Source of the DNA: Rhodococcus sp. KBS0724
Lineage (GTDB): Bacteria; Actinomycetota; Actinomycetes; Mycobacteriales; Mycobacteriaceae
Direction of reading: 5' to 3'
Length of the DNA stretch: 64,000 nt
NCBI RefSeq assembly: GCF_005938745.2
Contig: NZ_VCBX02000001.1
Location: 5,222,501 to 5,286,500 of the forward strand
Shown: one piece after another, positions 52,280 to 60,866 of the stretch
How the letters are laid out: every line of letters starts with the position of its first letter
Position numbering within the stretch: position 1 is the stretch's first letter
The notes under the pieces: model-generated
The model's database searches: none
What the model was told of the DNA's origin: nothing
The model's input: only the letters and a program-made list of their open reading frames with translations
Program-made: the position numbers and the translations under genes

Positions 52280-54016
52280 TTAGCCTCCCTCTTGCTTATT
52301 GCCCGTCAGCCGATACAGCCGCCAGTTTGGCGGTACCGTTCCCCCGTCGTTCTCCACTTCGATGACCAACGCACCAATTCCACCGGAGCCTGTTTCGTAC
52401 ATGGTCGGATACCGTCGATTAATGGCGTCAGCCACTCCGCGCTCCTCGTTGGGAACGGTCAATATGTACTCAACTCCGGACTCCGACGGGTTGTTCAATA
52501 TCTTCACAAAATCGGTGTCGGAGGTAATCACAAACTGTTTCGGATTATCAGACGCCGTGATAACGCCGAAGGCCAAGACCGTATCGGTCAGCACCGATCC
52601 ATCAGGCAGATCGAGGTCGTCGAGGTAGTCGGCTATCCTGCGTTCCGCTCCGAAGGTCCGCAGAATCGCCTGTTCGGCGGGATCCTGGCGGCCTGGAATG
52701 ACCACACTCGCAAGCGAGTGTTCCAAGGACGCGAGTCGCGGACTTCCCATTGCGACAAAGGTGACCGCAGTTGACCCGAGCAGTAGCACCAGCGAAACAA
52801 CGAGCATGATCGAGGGACCGGAGTATTTCGGTTGATCCCGGACCAACTCGGGACTGGCGGCACACCCAGGCCTACGCGACACAACGGGCCGCTCGCGTGG
52901 TGAGATCAGCACTGCCAACACAAAACACAGCGGGACGACAGCAAGATAGAAGCGCAGAAACGGAAACGTCGAGCCCATCATGTAGAGCAGGGTCTGTGCG
53001 CCGAGCACTGAGCCGAACAGCACGATCGGAACGATTACTTCGGGATCGCGCCGCCGCCACGCCAAGACAATCGCCGCGGCGGCTAGCACCGGGAACGCCG
53101 GCCCGAGTATCGCTATCTCCGTCAGCGAGAACATCATCCGGGTCAGCGGTGTATCGGCAGCTCCACCGGCCTGCTCGATAATCGCACTGTTGCCGTACAC
53201 CGACGAAAACTGTTGAAACGCTTGCCCTGTGATCAACCAGCTCGAGGCAGACCAGGCAAGAAATGCGATGAGCCCCGGAAGCAACACAACGGTCGCGTCA
53301 ATCGCAGCTGCCCACGATCGATGAAACTTGTCGTCGGTGTCAGTCTTCGGAAATCTCAACCAACTGACCACGAACACGAGCACCACCGCAACGAACATAG
53401 GTGCAAGGGCGTCGTACCGGGTCAGATAGGCCAGTGCGAGCGCCAAACCGGCTGCGATCAGCTCATGCGCGTCGTCGTTGCGCATCCATCTGATGAGGCG
53501 GCGAACAGCCCAGATGACGAAGAAGAGATACAGCGCCTCACTCATGCCGTTGGCCGCGTACATGAGAATCATGGGATTGAGAGCAAACAACACAGTGACC
53601 ATGATCGTCACCCATCGAGCGCACCCACGATCACGTGCGATGCCCCGAATCTGCATCACCGCTCCGGCCATGAAAAGCGCAGACGTCACGGACGCAGTGA
53701 TGTTCCAGCGCAACAACTCCGGAAACCAGTTCCCCAACAGACCCATCGGAATCTGTGCAACTGCGGTTAATGGTGTGAAGACGAATCCGATTGCTGCAAA
53801 GTGCGGATCGCGACTCCACAACATTGCAGATACTGCAGCAACCCTGCTCATTGCATCAGTGAAGATGAATTTGATCTCCTCGTTCAGCCACACACCAAGG
53901 GCGATGTACACCACGGCCACCGCGGTGTAGACCCCCCAGGGCAGTCGTTGACGTTCTTCCTCAATGGGACCGGCAGAGTCCAACGTTCGTGACTCTGCCG
54001 GTGCGGCGACAATCAT
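52280..54016 (-). CDS. GT-C-like polytopic membrane protein
   Basis: The protein has 578 residues. Ten or so helices are followed by an external C-terminal domain of about 150 residues. The first loop holds FTDAMSRVAAVSAMLWSRDP, where an Asp pattern of GT-C transferases is expected, and NGMSEALYLFFVIWAVRRL follows the fourth helix. GT-C enzymes use polyprenyl-phosphate sugars outside the membrane. The function is inferred from fold and context. Its ATG overlaps the BcsB-like stop as ATGA, so the two are coupled. Confidence 0.75.
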   Translation of the reverse strand: MIVAAPAESRTLDSAGPIEEERQRLPWGVYTAVAVVYIALGVWLNEEIKFIFTDAMSRVAAVSAMLWSRDPHFAAIGFVFTPLTAVAQIPMGLLGNWFPELLRWNITASVTSALFMAGAVMQIRGIARDRGCARWVTIMVTVLFALNPMILMYAANGMSEALYLFFVIWAVRRLIRWMRNDDAHELIAAGLALALAYLTRYDALAPMFVAVVLVFVVSWLRFPKTDTDDKFHRSWAAAIDATVVLLPGLIAFLAWSASSWLITGQAFQQFSSVYGNSAIIEQAGGAADTPLTRMMFSLTEIAILGPAFPVLAAAAIVLAWRRRDPEVIVPIVLFGSVLGAQTLLYMMGSTFPFLRFYLAVVPLCFVLAVLISPRERPVVSRRPGCAASPELVRDQPKYSGPSIMLVVSLVLLLGSTAVTFVAMGSPRLASLEHSLASVVIPGRQDPAEQAILRTFGAERRIADYLDDLDLPDGSVLTDTVLAFGVITASDNPKQFVITSDTDFVKILNNPSESGVEYILTVPNEERGVADAINRRYPTMYETGSGGIGALVIEVENDGGTVPPNWRLYRLTGNKQEGG

Positions 54017-55983
54017 TGTGAACGGCGCCTGAAGAACAGCACGCCACCCACAGAAATAACTACCAGTGCTGCGGTGCCTGCTGCGATCAAACCGATTGTG
54101 GTGGAGCTGATGCCGCTATCGTCGTCGCTGGTTTTCGCCCCACTTACCGGTGCAAGATTGACGCTGATGTCGAAAGGATCGACATCGCGAGGAGCAACAA
54201 GGACATCACCAGCCAGCCTTCCGAACCGTGCCGGATCACCTTCCAGCCAGTTCAGCATGTTGTCGACATCGGCTGCGTCACCGTTAGAGGTAACAACAAC
54301 GATTTCGTGGTTGGGAACCACAGCAACCTGCATGCTGCCGTATGGCGCATTGAACTGAAGACCGCGCAACCGCAGCAAGCCTTGATCGGCGGTTTCCATC
54401 GGCAGGTCGAGATCCACGCCATCCGGAAGCTTTCCGTCTGCAGCGACCAGCACCGCCGGCAACGGACTGGAAGCCGCATCGACAAACGACTGAACTCGCG
54501 GCTGCAACGGCAAGTAGCTCAGCCGCTGCATCTGAACCAGAAGACGTTGCGCCCGAACAGTATCGGCAAAATCTCCGCGCGTGGTCCCCACTTCTATGAT
54601 CGGCAGCATCGACTGTGGCAATGACTGGAAGCCCCCGGGATTTGCCGGTTCAGCGACGTTTGAGCTGATCGTGCTTTCCGGATCAATCGTCAGCGTCGAT
54701 CCGTTGCTGCTCCCACATTGAAAATCCCCGGAAACATCCAGCGCTGCCGTCACCTTCATCTCCCGCGTCACCAACTTGTCGGGGATCGTGAATTCGATGT
54801 CGAAGCGACCGTTGTTGTCCACTGCCCGACTGTCGAGACGCTGATCCCCCACGCTGAATGACAACTGAGCGCTTCGTGTACTCGGCATCGGAACATAAGT
54901 ACCGATCATGCGCACGGTCACATTCTTCATTGCTCGGCCCAATTGAGACTGGGTGAACGGCACCTCAACCTGGACGTGCTCGAGCCCTGACGACGTCAAA
55001 GAACCGAGTCGTAAGTCGCCGACAGGAACAACATCGCGAGAGATTTCCGCGACGGCCTTCGCCGATGCCGTCAGTGCTTGGCTTGCGGCCCAGAAACCAT
55101 TGAAGTTTGCCGCGAGCAGATTAACCTGCGGGACAAGCGATCTGTCGTCACCGGCCAAACGCAGGACAGGATATCCACTGGGTCCGGCGACGAGGTCGAT
55201 TCCGCCTTCCCCCTCGGCACCAACCAGAATGTTCCGCTCGAACAGACCGGGAACGCTGTCTGGGAGCGACTGCCCGGCCGGTAGCTCGGCGAGAACCACT
55301 GCGTCTGGTTGACTGCCATAGCGATTCACTATCGATGTGCTGAGAAGCAGTGCGGCGGTCTGTTGTGCCTGTGACGTATTGTTCGCGAGATAGATCGTGG
55401 CTTTACGCAGAATCGGCGGAAAGAAGTTCGAGACAGTCGACGGCTGCGCTTCGGTGCCGTCGTACACGATCGAAGTGTTTCGCAACGCGAGTGGTTGGTA
55501 GTTGCTTCTGTCGTAGCAACGATCATCAACGGGAACGAGGTGCCCGATCATCGAAACGGCGATGCTCCGATCGATAACCGTCAGACCGGCAAGCGGTATC
55601 GAAATCGGCAGTCCTTGGCCAACTTGAGCAGCATCAAATTCCACCCGCGAGACTGGGCGGCCATCAGCACTCACTTCGATCCACCCTCGGCTGAAATCGA
55701 TAGGTGCCGTGACTGTCCCGATCAGAGCAGTTGCAGTAAGTCCGTCCGGTACCGGTAGTGAAACAGTCAGCGGCTCATCATTCGCCGAGAACACCACATC
55801 AGTTCCCCGGCCAAGTTCTTTAAGAGATATGGCGCCGACGTTGGCATCAGCGGCGACATTGGTTTCAGCAGCATTCTCGACCACCTGCGCCCCGGCAATT
55901 GTGTTGAACGCAAGGACCAAGCAGAAGGCAGCCGCAAGCGTCATCGTCAGATTACGACGCAGCCCGTTAAAACTGGGGACCAT
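54013..55983 (-). CDS. BcsB-like polysaccharide export subunit
   Basis: The protein has 656 residues from MVPSFNGLRRNLTM; GAGGAG lies just before this ATG, which is preferred over the upstream in-frame ATG at 56025. A signal peptide (TLAAAFCLVLAFNTIAGAQ) is followed by a long beta-rich external region with BcsB-like segments (DDRCYDRSNYQPLALRNTSI, LPLQPRVQSF) and one C-terminal helix (TIGLIAAGTAALVVISVGGV) with a basic tail (FFRRRSQ). In BcsB this helix docks on the synthase BcsA. It is the first gene of a minus-strand unit with the GT-C and GH5 genes. Confidence 0.8.
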   Translation of the reverse strand: MVPSFNGLRRNLTMTLAAAFCLVLAFNTIAGAQVVENAAETNVAADANVGAISLKELGRGTDVVFSANDEPLTVSLPVPDGLTATALIGTVTAPIDFSRGWIEVSADGRPVSRVEFDAAQVGQGLPISIPLAGLTVIDRSIAVSMIGHLVPVDDRCYDRSNYQPLALRNTSIVYDGTEAQPSTVSNFFPPILRKATIYLANNTSQAQQTAALLLSTSIVNRYGSQPDAVVLAELPAGQSLPDSVPGLFERNILVGAEGEGGIDLVAGPSGYPVLRLAGDDRSLVPQVNLLAANFNGFWAASQALTASAKAVAEISRDVVPVGDLRLGSLTSSGLEHVQVEVPFTQSQLGRAMKNVTVRMIGTYVPMPSTRSAQLSFSVGDQRLDSRAVDNNGRFDIEFTIPDKLVTREMKVTAALDVSGDFQCGSSNGSTLTIDPESTISSNVAEPANPGGFQSLPQSMLPIIEVGTTRGDFADTVRAQRLLVQMQRLSYLPLQPRVQSFVDAASSPLPAVLVAADGKLPDGVDLDLPMETADQGLLRLRGLQFNAPYGSMQVAVVPNHEIVVVTSNGDAADVDNMLNWLEGDPARFGRLAGDVLVAPRDVDPFDISVNLAPVSGAKTSDDDSGISSTTIGLIAAGTAALVVISVGGVLFFRRRSQ

Positions 55984-57027
55984 CTGCAAACTCTCCTCGG
56001 GAACGATCACACGAAACACGAACAATGTTTCAAGGGCAGAAGAGTTACGACCGTCCCGCCCCCGCGATCACGTGATCGGGTTAATTTCAACAAACAGACC
56101 ATAACCGCCAATTGGTACGGTGGCTAATTATCCCGGACAATGAGATTTAGCTTCCTGCGCCAACTAGGAGCTAGGTCACAAAGGGGTATGCCAAACGTCC
56201 CAACAATCTGGAGGGTACGTGTATTCACGGCGAGTTCACTGGCGCTGCACAGGAATTGCGTTATTGCTATCTTTTCGCAATCCCTCGATCCCGATCCCGA
56301 CTGGTAACAGACGCCACAATCGCTACCATGGCCCGAGCACACCTCCGCCCGAATTCACGAACGCGCCTTGCAGTCCAAGATAACTATCAAGCAGCTTGCC
56401 TATACTTCGTACATGCGTAAGTTCCAATTCGAGCGCGCGACACAACGCACAAGCCTCGCAATCGCGCGCCTTCTTCGCGTTACACGATCGGCCAGATATC
56501 GGAATTCACTAAAAATGTTCAGGTACGGCGCTATTCGACTAACTCACGGTCCAAGGGCAAGCGAACTGGCCACGCTTCGGAGACGCAGGGCACTCTTCAC
56601 CTTCGAGACTTCAACCGCCGCGTGGCCAGAGGCAATTCTGCCCCACGCTGTGTCGAGTTCGCGATTCGATACTCTCGAACACAAACTCTCGTACAAGTGT
56701 CCAAGTAGCAGACTTACGACGCACGCGCGAAAGGCTTGTGGCTCAATCAGTTTCCAGATGACCGATAACCGTTGCATTGCTTCGCAACGCTCGGATCCGC
56801 CGCATCGCGCTCAGTATCATCCTCAGTTACCTTGCAGCCATATAGGACTCACTACATTGCATGGCGTACCGACTGCGACAACATGCATCATCATCACTAT
56901 TAATTGACACAATCCGTCCTTCGCCCGCCTGCCTAACCACGCAGTGCACAGCAAGGACGAACTCACGGTTCAATACGCTAGGCCGGGTTGGGCGGCACAT
57001 CGTCTGTGCAGATATTGCGTAACTGCG
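55984..57027. other. Intergenic region upstream of the BcsB-like gene, no supported gene
   Basis: The longest open frame (56368-56907, plus) lacks a ribosome binding site and reads as composition-driven sequence. The only site noted is the palindrome at 56065-56078. The rest shows nothing recognisable. Confidence 0.55.
56065..56078. promoter_or_regulatory. 14-bp palindrome upstream of the BcsB-like gene
   Basis: CGATCACGTGATCG is a perfect palindrome 82 bases before the start codon, a typical place for an operator. The binding protein is unknown. Confidence 0.5.
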
Positions 57028-57159
57028 CTAATCAGACTCGGTCAGCGTGAGGCAGTTGTGGTCTGCCAACTCAGCGTGATTGATGGCACGACCGAGCCAA
57101 ACAGCTAGAAACGCGCCTGCTGTGATCCATCCGGCGACAATCTCGGTTATCCACCACAT
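57028..57159 (-). CDS. Small one-helix membrane protein, copy A
   Basis: The protein has 43 residues: MWWITEIVAGWITAGAFLAV, then WLGRAINHAEL and an acidic tail ending TESD. One N-terminal helix covers most of the length. It is paralogous to the protein encoded at 59867-60028, with the same MWWI start and GRAI-H-EL end of helix. Upstream bases are also related (AGCAACGG, a short spacer, GTCCCTC in plus-strand reading). No good ribosome binding site is visible. Similar tiny membrane proteins occur in actinobacteriophages; function unknown. Confidence 0.6.
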   Translation of the reverse strand: MWWITEIVAGWITAGAFLAVWLGRAINHAELADHNCLTLTESD

Positions 57160-57525
57160 ACCGGCAAGTGTGACATGAGTTGGGAAAAAGCAACGGTATT
57201 TGGTCCCTCTTTATGCAGGATAAGGTTTCCGATGATCATGCGATCCTCTCCGAGGTGCCCACATTGCCGATTCGGGATCGCACTACTTCGAGTAGAGAGG
57301 CGACTCAAGTGATCGGTGAACGATAAGCGCGGATCGACGCAAAAGGGCGGACCGACGCTTCCGAGCATGTCCGGCCCAGCCGTCCTGGCTTCTGCCACCG
57401 GATCGCTGCGATTTAGCACCCAGGCATCGTTCAGATGACACCCGAGCAGCGGTCGGGGCGTTGACCCAGGCCGAAGTTACGGCCATGCCTGCGCATTCCC
57501 ACCACCGCCGCGGAGTCTGCACTGA
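57160..57525. other. Probable decayed 5' part of the beta-helix gene
   Basis: No continuous frame joins the beta-helix coding region to a start with ribosome binding site: a TGA stands directly before the ATG at 57526. The coding stretch begins in mid-repeat (GGRYQGTTGDNVVL), so the missing N-terminus was probably lost or scrambled here. A 38-codon frame from about 57213 has no known relatives that I can name. Confidence 0.4.
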
Positions 57526-58676
57526 ATGGAAGGTGGGCGGTACCAGGGCACGACGGGCGACAATGTCGTACTCAAGGGGGCGTGCACATTCCTGCATGAC
57601 ATTCAGATCAACAAGGCTCCGGGCAACGGCGTGACGATCGGCAAAGCGGGCACGGGCGCCGTCGCGGTCAAGCTGACGAACGTCCAGCTCCGCGAGAACG
57701 CCGGATACGGCATCCAGACCGTCGCCGCATCCGATTTCGCGGACGGACGGTGGACAAGCCTCGACATCGGCAACTCCAGACTGTCCGAAATCAAGCTGGA
57801 CACAGGCGCACAGAACCTCACCAACGTCCACGTCTGGGGATCTGGCCTCGAATCAGCGACCGACAATCACGGTATCTGGATCAACTCGACCGGAAACCTG
57901 CTAGTCACATGGCAGTCCGAAAAGAACCTCGGGTCAGGCGTCTACGTCACAGGTTCGAACAACGAGTTGTCTTGTGGGCGCGCCTGGGGCAACACGATCA
58001 GCGGGATCCGCGCCTTGAACGCACTCCGGTGCACGTTGGTGGGCAACCAGATCTACTGGAATGGCGTCGCAAATGTCGGCGGCACCACTGCGCGCAGCTT
58101 CTCCGGCATCTACCTCGACGGCACTTCGCAGGAGTGGACGATAACGGGTAACAATATTTGGGACAGCGCCGTCGTGGTCCCGCCTGGTAGTTACGTGACG
58201 GCCCCGACGTATCCATACATGGGTCGCGATACTGCTGTCTTGACTCAGCCCTACGGCTACGCAGAGGCAGGTTTTGCGACTTCAATGTCCTGACGGGCAA
58301 CACCATCCGGAAAGAGCGCGCACGCTCGGCAGCATTTGTCAACGTCGGCAACAGTAATATCTGGTCAGGAAATGACCTTGGCACTGCGGCACTTCCGACG
58401 CAAACTGTTACCACCACACCCACTCCTGGAATCGTGAAAGTTCCGGCGGTGTCCGACACGATCATCGTGGCTGTGGCGCAAGAAATTACAAGCATCGTAG
58501 GTCACCGTCCAGGGCGTGTTGTACGAATCATCTTCACCAACGCCAACCCATTACCGTTGCGCGACAACGGAACCACGCTGAACCTGAATGGGGACTTCAG
58601 TCCTACAACGAATGACGTACTCAGCCTGGTCTCGGATGGCACGAATTGGTACGAGATCGCCCGGTCGGAGAATTAG
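57526..58676 (+). pseudogene. Frameshifted tail-spike-like right-handed beta-helix protein
   Basis: 57526-58293 codes 255 residues with parallel beta-helix repeats (VVLKGACTFLHDIQINKAPG, GIWINSTGNLLVTWQSEKN, SGIYLDGTSQEWTITGNNIW). It then stops, while the next frame continues the same fold (DFNVLTGNTIRKERARSAAF to WSGNDLG) and a C-terminal domain (VGHRPGRVVRIIFTNANPLP to NWYEIARSEN, TAG at 58676). Loss of one T in the run GGTTTTGCG near 58272 would explain the shift. The C-terminal domain resembles those of phage tail spikes and secreted pectate-lyase-like proteins. The 5' end is also missing. Role before decay: probably binding or cutting a polysaccharide. Confidence 0.7.
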
Positions 58677-58702
58677 ACCATTTGCCCCGTAAGCTCCGCC
58701 CG

Positions 58703-59803
58703 ATGAGGGAAAAGTCAATCGATGTCGCCAAGGGTCTAGCCATAATCGCAATCGTTCTCGGACACGTTCTGCGAGGGCTTGTTTCGATCGATGTGATCGA
58801 TGGCGACGGAGAGGCATTCCAGACAGCCGACCGGGTCATCTACATGGCACACCTGTCGGTGTTTGCATTGCTGTCAGGTCTGTTCGTTCAGGCAGGGCTC
58901 ACTAAGTACGGCCAGGCCGACTATTTGCGGCGCAGGGTGGGGATGTTCCTCTACCTCTACGTTCTGTGGTCGCTGCTACAAGGACTTGCTGGCCTGATAC
59001 TTGCACCAGAAGGCCAGACTCTCGGCGACGTGCTGTCTCTGTGGCGACCGGATAGTCAGATGTGGTTCTTCCTGTGGCTCGTCGTTGTGACCGTCGCCGT
59101 GGCGGTGCTCAAGCCGTGGGGAAGTCCTGTGCGTATCGCCGTGGTTATGGCTATCGCGCTGGCTGTCAGTCTTTCTCGCTGGGGAATCTTTGGATCGATC
59201 GGCGGGACACAGGGACTCGGGCTCGTTGTGTTCTTCTTCGCGGGTGCCGCGTTGGGTGCTGATACCTACTCGCGACTGGTCACGAAATCTGTTGCTGTGT
59301 CGGTTGCGCTGGCCGTAGCTGCGGGTGCTGTGTACGTCGGCCTGACTGTCGGGCTCGATGCGACACCGCCGAGTTCAGGTGGCGGAACACGTACGGAAGT
59401 AACCATCGCTCTCGGGTTGATCGCCTCGACAGCTGCTGTCGTCTCGATTGCGTACATCTCCAAGCTGCTCAGTATGACGGCATTATCGCGACCCCTGGAG
59501 TTCCTCGGACGTCGGTCGATGGAGATCTTTCTCGCGCACGTTTTCGCGATCAATGCTGTTCGAGTCGTATTGAACAAGGCGGGCGTTGATAGTCCCGCAA
59601 TTCACATCGTTCTCGGCACAATCGCAGGCGTGGCATTGCCGCTGCTCCTCTGGTGGGTCGTGACCCGGTTCCGTAATCCGTTCATCTTCTCCGCGCCAGC
59701 ATTCATTACTGGGGAGTCGAGTCGCGGAAGCATCCCGCTGCCGCGCCCCCTGTCGCTGCCTGATCGGCCCAGTCTTGCGCGAACAGGAAAGGCCCTTCAG
59801 TGA
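58703..59803 (+). CDS. Acyltransferase-3 family membrane protein
   Basis: The protein has 366 residues from MREKSIDVAKGLAIIAIVLG; the in-frame ATG at 58646 lies inside the end of the beta-helix gene and is less likely. About ten helices are visible. The conserved N-terminal DVAKGLAIIAIVLGH holds the family histidine, and RSMEIFLAHVFAINAVRV stands near the C-terminus. It lacks an SGNH domain. Members O-acetylate or O-acylate surface sugars; this one resembles the fucose 4-O-acetylase group. It begins 26 bases after the beta-helix pseudogene, so the two may have travelled together. Confidence 0.85.
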   Translation: MREKSIDVAKGLAIIAIVLGHVLRGLVSIDVIDGDGEAFQTADRVIYMAHLSVFALLSGLFVQAGLTKYGQADYLRRRVGMFLYLYVLWSLLQGLAGLILAPEGQTLGDVLSLWRPDSQMWFFLWLVVVTVAVAVLKPWGSPVRIAVVMAIALAVSLSRWGIFGSIGGTQGLGLVVFFFAGAALGADTYSRLVTKSVAVSVALAVAAGAVYVGLTVGLDATPPSSGGGTRTEVTIALGLIASTAAVVSIAYISKLLSMTALSRPLEFLGRRSMEIFLAHVFAINAVRVVLNKAGVDSPAIHIVLGTIAGVALPLLLWWVVTRFRNPFIFSAPAFITGESSRGSIPLPRPLSLPDRPSLARTGKALQ

Positions 59804-59866
59804 TTCGAAGGCTACTGCTGAGATTGATGGCGCAATCGCCGACATTCATGTCGAGTGGACTGGGCA

Positions 59867-60028
59867 CTAATCGTGGCAACGATTCGGCTGCTTCTCGCGC
59901 TTCTCTGCACGTCGCAGTTCGGCGGCTGATTCTTCGAGTTCGGTGTGGCTGATTGCCCGACCGATCCAAAAGGCAGCTAACGTGCCCACGACGATCCAGA
60001 CGGCGACAATTCCGACAATCCACCACAT
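59867..60028 (-). CDS. Small one-helix membrane protein, copy B
   Basis: The protein has 53 residues: MWWIVGIVAVWIVVGTLAAF, then WIGRAISHTELEESAAEL and a basic tail ending NRCHD. One helix spans the N-terminal half; the rest looks like a short coiled or helical cytoplasmic tail. It is the paralogue of 57028-57159. The pair flanks the beta-helix pseudogene and the acyltransferase on both sides, in the same orientation. No clear ribosome binding site; function unknown. Confidence 0.62.
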   Translation of the reverse strand: MWWIVGIVAVWIVVGTLAAFWIGRAISHTELEESAAELRRAEKREKQPNRCHD

Positions 60029-60060
60029 AGCTGGAACTGTGCCACACGACCGGTAGCAAC

Positions 60061-60076
60061 GGGGACGTTAGTCCCT
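60061..60076. promoter_or_regulatory. DosR-box-like palindrome upstream of small gene copy B
   Basis: GGGGACGTTAGTCCCT; the GGGAC and AGTCCC halves match the DosR consensus in spacing. It lies 33 bases before the minus-strand gene at 59867-60028. The related position before copy A has lost the left half, which argues for caution. Confidence 0.35.
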
Positions 60077-60106
60077 CCGAGGTGGAAGGTTCACCCCTGA
60101 ATTCAT

Positions 60107-60123
60107 CCGCCCAGAATTGCTCA
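60107..60123. repeat. 17-bp intergenic motif, copy 1
   Basis: CCGCCCAGAATTGCTCA, identical at 60747 and 63188. Confidence 0.85.
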
Positions 60124-60549
60124 CGCGGCTGGAAGAGCTCAACGGCGCTTAGCTTGTGAACGCACAACGCCGGTGAGCCATGCGCACCGAGCCGGTGAAC
60201 GGTGCGCAGTTCAGAGGGCCCTCCTCCGGCGAGTGACAGCCGGTAGGCGGGCCATGCATGACGGTTCCTCGCGCCTGAGTGGTGCCGCCACGACTGTTCT
60301 GTAGCCGATCGGATCGAATCCGAAACCCGCGCAGAATCGCTCACGCGTGGCGATCATTGGGCAGGGAAGCCAAGGTCTCGTTTCGATCACGGCCGACTGG
60401 GTACATGATTCGCAGGCCGCGACGGCCGAGGTGTGCGTGCGGCCTCGCAACCGTGCGGTTCAGGTTCTTGCCGGTTGAGCACACAGCCCAAAGGAGCCGT
60501 TGTCGTTCAGGATTTCTCCACGTCGGGGGATTTCACTTAAATGAACGAT

Positions 60550-60584
60550 GCCCCCACTCCCATCGCTGGGAGTGGGGGCCTTTG
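60550..60584 (+). terminator. Orphan rho-independent terminator
   Basis: GCCCCCACTCCCA and TGGGAGTGGGGGC form a perfect 13-bp stem with loop TCGC, followed by CTTTG. No convincing gene ends here on either strand, so it may end a lost gene or a short RNA. Confidence 0.75.
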
Positions 60585-60746
60585 TCGTCATCCGCGTTGA
60601 GCACACAACGTGAGGACCCTCTATCCGTGCTGAGCTGACCCCTCATGTCTTGCCTCGCATTCCTAACCGTAGGCCTGCGCCCATGTTCGCGCCAGGTTTC
60701 CGAACAAGACGATCGGAACAGATGGTGGCCGATTCGTATTGCTGCC

Positions 60747-60763
60747 CCGCCCAGAATTGCTCA
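60747..60763. repeat. 17-bp intergenic motif, copy 2
   Basis: CCGCCCAGAATTGCTCA, identical to copies 1 and 3. Confidence 0.85.
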
Positions 60764-60866
60764 GTCCCACATCCGTTGCGGGTGTCGGATGGATTGAAGT
60801 CGGCAGGGCACTCTGACCATGGTTGCCCCTATTGAATTACAACAGGGTCAACCATGGTCGAGTTGG

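Larger units (their letters stand above)
60029..60866. other. Intergenic region with repeats, palindrome and terminator
   Basis: It holds the DosR-like palindrome (60061-60076), two copies of the 17-bp motif (60107, 60747) and a strong hairpin (60550-60579). A minus-strand frame 60211-60450 contains RFCAGFGFDPIGYRTVV, which recalls the end of GNAT acetyltransferases and may be a gene remnant; it is not called as a gene. Confidence 0.5.

Noticed and set aside
56368..56907. Plus-strand frame of 179 codons upstream of the beta-helix region
   Set aside because: No ribosome binding site, mixed composition, no recognisable domain.
60211..60450. Minus-strand frame with a GNAT-like ending
   Set aside because: Only a short segment (RFCAGFGFDPIGYRTVV) is suggestive; start is TTG without ribosome binding site, so at most a remnant.
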